This document shows positions 56,560 to 64,000 of a stretch of DNA of 64,000 bases, one piece after another (position 1 is the stretch's first letter; the number at the start of each line of letters is the position of its first letter). This DNA is from Lindgomyces ingoldianus. Its lineage: Eukaryota > Ascomycota > Dothideomycetes > Pleosporales > Lindgomycetaceae. Below the pieces are notes generated by a model, which had not been told where the DNA came from, did no database searches, and saw only the letters and a program-made list of their open reading frames with translations. Position numbers and translations under genes: made by a program. The stretch spans positions 3,357,752-3,421,751 of the forward strand of contig NW_022985162.1 in NCBI RefSeq assembly GCF_010093535.1, written 5' to 3'.

Positions 56560-59500
56560 ACTATAGAATAAGACTAGCCTAGAGTACTAGAATAATAAGA
56601 TTAACATGTTAGAAGCTCTAATAAGCTTATAGACTTAATTATATATAAGTTATATAATTACTAATCTATATATAATAACTTAAAAGGGCGCTACTTTTCT
56701 AAGTGCGTACATAGAGAATTTTAAAGAATAGACACTATAAGACTTCTTAGCACTTAGCTACACATTTAAAAGAGAGCTTATATAAGTGCTAGAGGATAAG
56801 AGAATTACACTATAGCTAAGCACTAAAGGTACCTAAGCCTAGAAGCTGTATAATATAGCATAAGAAAAAGTAATTACACTAAAAAGGCTTTATATGTAAC
56901 CTTTATTACTATATAAGGCTCTACACAGAAGCAGACTAAACATAATGCTGCTATTAACACTAAACATACTAGCATTACCTGCTCTTACACTTTAGCTAGC
57001 ACTACACTAATTACTGTATAAACAATACATGCCACTCTACCTAACGCCTGCTCCACACTCTTAATTGTACACACCACTGCCTGCAGTAGTGTATGCACTA
57101 CTAATACTACCTGCATAATCTATACTACATTACAACCTGTATAAACTTCCACCCTAGAGAGAAACTACTAAAGAAAAACTTTTAGCAGATAAAATTATAT
57201 AATTTTAAAAAGCATAAAAAAAAGATAATAACTACACAGGTTAACTATATAATATTTTTATAAATAAAATAAAGATCTTTATTAATCTATGTTAATAGCT
57301 AGATATTTAGAAAACTTAGTACACAGACATCTTTCTAAATATTTTAAAAGGTTAAGTAAATATGTACTATATACACAACATAGGCCCTAGACATAACTAG
57401 AAGCATTTATACAACACTTTAAGCAGTTACTTTAACACTAATGTAAACTATAGCTAGTACTAGACAGACTAGACAATAATAACTTTTATATAATGCTAAT
57501 AAAAGAACTTTAATAAGAGTTTATATAAAGTTTTTAAAATAATAATTAATAAGCTTATGCTTATATAAAGAGCACTAAAAATAGAATTTTAAAAAGATGT
57601 TTTACTGCACACTACTGTTATATAAGCCTATTAAGAATAACTAGAACTAGAATATGCTATGTTTACTATTAAGCTTTTATGTAAAGCCTTATTTAGCAAC
57701 TTACAGGCATTACTTTAAGTTACTATAGACTAAAGGGTAAACTAATACCTTTAAAAACTGCCTAATGCATACTACATAGACTGCTAATACAACTCTGCAC
57801 AACAAAAAAAAAGCCTCCCTCTGCGCAGAAAAGAATAATGTAAAAGATCTTTATCTAGGTTTAGGCCACAATCTAGAGACAACTGCACGTAGACAAAGAA
57901 GTGCTTTGTCTGCTATAAAAAAAGATGTTAGTTATTAAACTACTCTTATAATAACTATACACAAGCAAAGAACTAGTATGTTGCCTTATATAAAGATTTT
58001 TATAATAAAACCTTATTATATAAAGCTATTACTTTATATATCTAAGACTTTAAAAGTTACCCTAAAAAAAAAATAATTTACATAATATAAAGAAAATAAA
58101 ATAAAAGAGTAAAGATACTAAGAAAGCTATTAACTACCTTACCTCTACTACCTATCTATACTGTGTAATAAAAGAGGATATTTATAGCATTAAACCTAAG
58201 AAATATGCTAAGCAGTTTATTCTTAATAACTAATACTATATAGTATACTAAAGTAAACTATAAGATATAAGCGTAGTAAAGATTTTTACTATTAGCAAGT
58301 TCTAACTTAAAGTGTATATATAAGAAAACTTATATATAGAAATTAATTAAACACTTAGCTAAACAAATATTAGCTTTAAAAGCTAAACACTAAAAAGATT
58401 AATTAGTACTATATAAATNNNNNNNNNNATATTAGCTTTAAAAGCTAAACACTAAAAAGATTAATTAGTACTATATAAATCTAAAACCTAATTAGTCTAG
58501 TTATATACTACATTTTAGAGACTCTAACACTATTTCTGCTATTACTAGCAGATGCTAACTAACTTAGGGTATACTTTAACAACATTTTAAATGTTATTAT
58601 ATATAAAGATAAAACTACTATACTTATTATATAAAAATAAAGACACTTTTTTTTTAATGTTAGTAAAGAAGAATTTATGTCTTTCTTTACTAAATTAAAA
58701 CTCTACTGCCTCTACTGCTAATTTAGACACCCCTGCATAAAGAGACTTTAAAAGATGCTAACTAGCGCTAGCTATAACATTAATGCTGCAGTGCTAGAAA
58801 AGATTAAGAAGTTCTGCTACCTTTACTAATTATATAACTAGGCTCTATAAAAATTTAAGTTTATAATTAAAAATAACACTTACTTTAACTATAAAGTTAT
58901 TATTAATGTTATATAAATTAATAATAAAAATGTTTTACATGTTATTAATATAAACATATTATTTTAAGCTACTACATTTCTAAAATCTATGTCTACATAA
59001 GATACCTAGGATGCACTATGCAAATGCTAGATTAACACCTATTAAGAACCTTTAGACTATATTATGCATAACTCTAGTATAAACTTTGCTTTAAAGGATT
59101 TTTAAGCTTATACAAAGATTATAAGAGCTACATGTAGGCAGATGCCTATAAAAGCATATTAAGTAGTTAAAAAAGTTAAGCGCGCACACGCACCTTTTTA
59201 ATAAGTGTTTAACATCCTAAAGACTAAGCTAAGTAACTATATAAATAATAAGGCTATTCTGTAAATAGCAGTTAAAGCTCTAAACAACACAGCTAGCCTA
59301 CACAGTCTAGTACCCACGCTGCTAGTCTTTAAGGCATACCTAAGAATTAACCTAAACTTTTTACTATTACTAAACATTATTACACAAGCAAGCGCTATAT
59401 AAAAGGTAATAAAAATACTTTAAAAAAACTATGTAAAAGTAAACATTAATTATATAATTAACACTTATAATAGCTTTACAACATATGAAGTTCTTAACCT

Positions 59501-61497
59501 CCCTCTTAGCTTAAAGATTATAGCATAGAGAAAGAAGAAAAGCTAGACTAGCCTATATAAGATTAAGAGCATTAAAAAAAAAACATTATTATTAAAAAAA
59601 AATAGCCTACTAAAGCTCTAATGTACGCAGGTTAAACTATACTATAAAGAAAAAAAAAAACAGCTTACTTATAATAAATAACCTAAATAAACTAATTCTT
59701 ATATAAAAAAATCTTTTAAAGAAAAGAAAAAAAAAACAGCTTTATAAAAATATTATAAAAGTAGAACTAAAGCCTACTATAGACTAAGCCCCTTAGAATA
59801 GCAATGCCGCACTAGTGTAAAAAAAAGATATAGATACTAAAAGAAGTAAAAAGCAAAGAAAACCTACATAAAGTCTAGACTAGGTATTTCTAACCTAGAA
59901 GAAAAAGAATAATTAGGCTTTATCTATTAAGCTCTATACAGATAGTGTAATTACTACACCTAGAAAACTATTTAAGAAATTAGACTATATAGAGATAAAC
60001 ACTTTAATTACTAACAGCACTTTTAAAGTTATAGTGTATAACTTAATAAAGCATAAAAGTTAGATTTTTAACTTTTACTTTATATAAAAAGTAAAAGGCA
60101 AAACAACTTAACTATATAAGAAATCCTGCCTAGTGTTTACTAGCTACTTAAATAAAAATAAAAAAAAATTCTTACTTAGTTACTAACTATTTAAAAGATA
60201 AGCTAGAGACTACTTTTAGCTATAAAAGTAAGCTTAAAAGCTATGTATAAAATGCATTTTAAACTGTGTAATATTATATAAGTATACATTTAATTAATAA
60301 ATAAGCTTATGCGCACACTGTACATAAAGCTACTAAAGAAGATGCGCTAGAGCTTTCTACTAAATATAATACTCTAGGTTGTACAACTCTTATATAGAGC
60401 TGCTAAATTAGGACTGTATTAGTTTAAAACATACTATAACTACTATAAAAAAAAGCTATGTATGCACATCTTTTTATATAACCCCTACCTTTTAATTACT
60501 AATAAAGAAGAGCACACTTTTAGTATTACTAGCTTATAAATAGATAACACTTTAAGCATTATAATAAAAGATTTTACATAAAAAAAAAAAAAACTATAAA
60601 AAGTAAAGTTCTATATAAAAAGTAAAACTATTTTAGTAAAAAAGCAACTTATTAAGTTTAATAGTAAAAAAATTAAACTTACGCATAACATAGTAGTTTT
60701 TACTTAAAAAAAATAAGTAAGCTACTTTTATATAATTAACTTAAAAAATAAGAATGCTACATAATAATATATTAAGTAATATGTAAAAGGGGTATATATT
60801 ATATTTATGTGTTAACTAAAGGTAGTATTTAACCTTTTTATTACTACATAAACTATAGACTCTTTACATAATAACATTAACACACTTAACATATAAATCT
60901 AATAGTAGATAGATAACAGTAAGCATAGTCTTACCTTTTTACTATTATAGCTTAATTATGTAAAGCTATTTATCTTTATAAATAAATTATTTACTAATAA
61001 TAAGAACTTTAGCTTATAGCTAAGATTTTTAATTATATTAAGTAATAAAAACTATATAAAGTAAAGTAACTACTTTAAAATACTAAGTAATATTATACAC
61101 TAGAATTCTACTAAGTGTAAAAAAGTAACTAGAAGTATTCTTACTAGTAAACTCTATAAAATAGTTAAAAAGTTTAATAATATAATTACTTTTAGTATAA
61201 CTTTATAGTAAATTATATAAACGCTTAAACTACTACTAATTCTAGTAGTAATTTATATAGATTTAAGGTTTTTATATAATTACCTTATTAAGCTAAGCAC
61301 TACTAGTAAAAAGTAACTTATAATTAACATTATGTTACTTTATAAATTATATAAGAAAAGAGAAATTACTAAAATAAAGTAAATTAATAGTAAAAATAAC
61401 CTAGTAGATGTATATATAAAGAAAACACTAAACTAGGCTTTTTAATTATTAGTTCTAACTAACTACCTCTCTGTCTAGATAAAAGCATCTGTAGACT
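56560..61497 (+). pseudogene. Copia A4 Gag-Pol, degenerate
   Basis: Collinear Ty1/Copia polyprotein remnant. Zinc knuckle at about 57899-57970, reading SALSAIKKD in one frame and CFVCYKKRC in the coding frame. Protease and integrase regions follow without clear intact motifs. RT block at 60521-60556 reads SITSLxIDNTLSI, the QTDDT form (one Asp kept). RNase H blocks: AFNL...TTxTIDSLHNN near 60815, then YQNSTKCKKVTR-like sequence near 61100. The end resembles ITKIKxINSKNN and LSVxIKASVD, with the stop near 61497. The 5' limit of gag is uncertain. The gap at 58419-58428 falls inside. Stops at most Gln codons. Confidence 0.8.
58419..58428. other. assembly gap (10 N) with duplicated flanks
   Basis: Ten N. 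The 52 bases before the gap (58367-58418) and after it (58429-58480) are identical. A1 (about 9656-9707) has the segment once. The likely truth is one copy and no gap. Confidence 0.95.
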
Positions 61498-61876
61498 AGC
61501 TAGATTCTGTGCGTAAAGATGCCTTAAACTAACTAGACTAATAACACTTTTATATAAAGCCTATTTTTTTTTATTTTATTTTTTTTTATATTATATATAC
61601 TTATTTTTTTTATTATAAGGATCTGTTACTGTTAGCACTATATAAAAAAAGAAAAAAGCTAGAGGATTATACAGTAAAGCTTAAAAAGCAAAAAATAAAA
61701 AAGAAAAAAGCTATTTATATAGTATAACTAGCCTATTCTAACGCACAGCATTACTAAGGTAAGTTCTAATAAATAGGGTAAAGTAAAGGCAGAACATAAT
61801 TAGATAAACTTACACAGACAGAAAGAAAGTAACGCGTACAGAAGGCAACTCTTTAGATAAAAAGAAAAGTTGCTAG

Positions 61877-62156
61877 TGTCTGTACACAGCAGCAGCGTTG
61901 CAGCCTAGATATAAACAATTGCGCACAAGCAGGATTACGTATCTATGTTACATAATGCTTGTGCGTGAACCTCTGTGCGTGAACATTTAGATATCCCCCT
62001 TTTCCTCTGTACAGAGGAAAGACAAGAGTAATAGAACTAGAAACATGTTGCCCTTACTTTACCTACTTTATACGCTGTGCACACTGTACACCACTCTTAC
62101 TCTTGCTACTTAAGTGCTTATACTATAAGCAGCTAGCTGTTAGAGCCTATTCAACA
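61877..62156 (+). repeat. Copia A4 3' LTR
   Basis: 280 bp, TGTCTGTACACAGC to ATTCAACA. More transitions in its first third than the 5' LTR. Confidence 0.93.
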
Positions 62157-62161
62157 AAAAG

Positions 62162-63351
62162 TCTTTTTTCTTTCTATGTTATAAGCTATTAAGTAGGCTA
62201 CTATTAACTTAAAAAAGCTCTTCTAAGTGTGTTTAAAACCTAAGCTTAGTAATTTTAGGCTAGGCAGTATTTTCTTTTATAAGTAGAAAAACTATTTTAA
62301 CTTTAATATAAACCCTTTAATAGCAGCACTAATAAAGTAAGCTTTAAAAGTAGAAAATGCTTTTTTTTTTACTTATTTTTAAAGTCTAAAACACTTGTTA
62401 CACCTTTATCTTTTTATTACTAGTAATAAAGTATATTTATAAAAGCTTAATTATTTTTTTTATATTCTTAAACTAAAAGTTATCTAATTTAGCTAGGTAT
62501 CTAGGCTTTAGGTATTCCTTTGCAATACTAGCAGTGTGTCTCTATACCAACGCTATGCGTGCATGCTTACTTTAATAGTAATCTAAATTAATGTTAAGTC
62601 TATCTATAATAAAAGCTTACTATTATTTAAATATAAGTTTTTTACTATCTATAAAGTTCTTAATCTTAGGTGTATGTTTAGTAAAGTAGCTTTAAAAAAG
62701 CTTAAAAGTGCCTAAAAGGTTTTTTACTATTAGTGTAGTAAGAGTAATTTAAGGCATTATTAAAAGTAATTTAGTAGTTAGTAAAAGTTTATTAGGACTA
62801 ATAGTTTTTAATCTAGTTAGCTGCTTAATTTATGCTTTTAATTAAGTAACTTAGTTTTTAAAAGCTATACTACTAAAGTTTAACTTTAAATCTAGTAGGT
62901 TTTTAGCTTTAAGTCCTATAAAAAAGAGTTTAGCTGTTAAGGTTAGTAGTTATTTAGCTTTAGTAGCAGGCATTTTGCTTTAGCTACAGCTAAAGCGTGT
63001 TGCAAGCTTTATACTAAGGTCTAAAAGTAGTTAAAAGTTAGGCATTAGTAGTTATCTTTAATTCTAATAAGTTATTAGTAGTCTTTAGGTTTTTACTTTA
63101 GCACACTTTTTATAACTTTTCTAAAGGCAATTTTAATTATAAAGGATAGAAAGTTCTAAACTTAAAGGCTTTAGTTAGTAAAAAGTCTCTAAGATTTTAT
63201 CTATAATAACTAAATAATTTAATGTAATAGTGTGTAAAAATAGTAACTTAAACTAAATTAAACACTTTTTAAAGTTAGACATAGTTAAATAAATAATTAA
63301 TATAATATTATTAATAAAGCTGTTACTAGTAAAAGTAAGTTTTTAATATAA
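62162..63351 (-). pseudogene. chromovirus E gag, N-terminal part
   Basis: Aligned with the better preserved gag of F (51933-50820). Same blocks on the minus strand, including the F-equivalent AFITDRLNINLDYYxSKRARMA region, here near 62600-62540. Almost every Gln codon is a stop. The frame continues across the Copia insertion to a zinc knuckle near 55512-55465. Confidence 0.75.
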
Positions 63352-63640
63352 TGTAATAGCATAGGCAAGACAATAGGTCTAAATGTAGTAGGAATCTACT
63401 TAGAGGCATATAGAAGTGCGTGGGGACTCTAAACCTAGAAATGCTATTAACACCTATAGGCTTTATACAAAAGAATATTAGAAAACTACTAAGCTAGCTA
63501 CAAGGCAAGGTGCAACTAAATACATAAGGGAATCGGGGTGACTGTAGGGGACTAGGTCGAGTTATAGTCGGGGCCGATACAGGGACCCTTTGGATAGGAT
63601 CTGAGCGACCTGAGATAGAACGATTCGTAGAATCGTTACA
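63352..63640 (-). repeat. chromovirus E 5' LTR
   Basis: 289 bp, homologous to the two 290-bp LTRs of F. On the minus strand it begins TGTAACGATTC and ends at 63352. Carries more transitions than the F LTRs. Confidence 0.85.
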
Positions 63641-64000
63641 CTAAAAACCTAAATGCAGCTAGCACCTAATGCTAGCTAAGTACTATAATGCTATTCCTAA
63701 CTGCCTATAAACTATACATATGCATACTATATTACAGAATCTAGCCTGTAGAGCCTTTGCAAGACGTTTCTATCTATTATCTATGTACTACTAACAGCTA
63801 GAGGTGGATGGTGTTTGATTCTACTAAAAACCTAAATGCAGCTAGCGCTTAATGCTAGCTAAGTACTACAATGCTATTCCTAACTACCTACAAACTATAT
63901 GTATGCATACTATATTACAGAATTTAGCTTTTAGAGCCTTTGTGAAACGTTTCTGTCTATTATCTATGTACTACTAATAGCTAGAGGTAGATAGTGTTTA
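63641..64000. repeat. satellite with 183-bp period, partial
   Basis: Unit begins ctaaaaacctaaatgcagc at 63641 and again at 63824. The second unit runs off the window. The copies differ by scattered transitions. The LTR of E abuts the first unit, so E appears to have inserted at the edge of, or within, this array. No coding content. Confidence 0.85.

Larger units (their letters stand above)
55730..62156 (+). mobile_element. Copia element A4, full length
   Basis: 6,427 bp with 280-bp LTRs and target duplication AAAAG (55725-55729, 62157-62161). No nested insertions, so it is the reference for the interrupted copies A1 and A2. Contains a 10-N gap flanked by a 52-bp duplicate. Coding region RIP-degraded throughout. 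Confidence 0.94.
49431..63640 (-). mobile_element. Ty3/Gypsy chromovirus E, split by F and Copia A4
   Basis: Minus-strand element whose 5' LTR is 63352-63640. Gag runs 63351-62162 and continues left of Copia A4 from 55729 (target duplication AAAAG on both sides of A4). The junction region 55690-55729 plus 62157-62210 aligns with F 50728-50830, confirming that the halves belong together. Pol continues to the chromodomain near 49500. Element F is inserted at GTTAT (50227-50231 / 52224-52228). No 3' LTR was found; the end near 49431 is where similarity fades. Heavily RIP-mutated. Confidence 0.82.

Overview
This 64 kb window looks like repeat-rich heterochromatin from a filamentous ascomycete (Pezizomycotina). 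Three things point there. Long homologies to fungal transposon proteins are broken mainly by TAG/TAA at former Gln and Trp codons. Related copies differ almost only by C-to-T and G-to-A transitions, the mark of repeat-induced point mutation (RIP). The element families (Helitron, Ty1/Copia with a QTDDT-type RT, Ty3/Gypsy chromoviruses, Fot1/pogo, Tc1/mariner, hAT, GCR1_C-type Crypton) are typical of that group. I found no intact host gene, no rRNA and no functional tRNA. The species cannot be named from this sequence.

Layout. 1-6478: Helitron (minus strand) running off the left edge. 6479-7011 and 24086-25592: two pieces of one Ty3/Gypsy element (B1), separated by a Copia array LTR-internal-LTR-internal-LTR (7012-24085, elements A1 and A2). 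A1 carries three nested insertions: a 423-bp miniature LTR element (10129-10551), a chromovirus (Gypsy A, 11802-17464) and a 1.1-kb Fot1-like element (18341-19472). A2 carries a solo LTR (22357-22560) and a large internal deletion. 25593-30816: a second Copia family (C), cut at its 3' end. 30817-32180: start of another LTR element (D). 32181-36778: Gypsy B2, same family as B1, cut in its RNase H.

36779-48864 is the most unusual object: a 12.1-kb palindrome. It has two inverted arms of exactly 3,476 bp each (after subtracting one hAT insertion) around a 698-bp centre. Each arm carries one degenerate Crypton tyrosine-recombinase gene with an intron and a C-terminal GCR1_C-like region. The two genes are transcribed divergently from the centre. 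The centre holds six copies of a 20-bp hairpin spaced near multiples of 45 bp. The left arm is interrupted by a hAT element (39109-43536, 8-bp target duplication), itself interrupted by a Tc1/mariner element (39802-41129, TA duplication).

48865-49430 is unassigned. 49431-63640 is a minus-strand chromovirus (E) with its 5' LTR at 63352-63640. It was split by a gag-only derivative of its own family (F, 50232-52223) and by a full-length Copia A4 (55730-62156). A4 contains a 10-N gap flanked by a 52-bp duplicate. The right edge (63641-64000) is a satellite with a 183-bp period.

The window therefore records layered insertions plus RIP, with little selection for protein. The least mutated pieces (miniature LTR element, solo LTR, parts of the Crypton arms, mariner) are probably the youngest or the least exposed to RIP. 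Coordinates of element ends come from target-site duplications and from comparing interrupted with uninterrupted copies inside the window. Ends of coding remnants are approximate.
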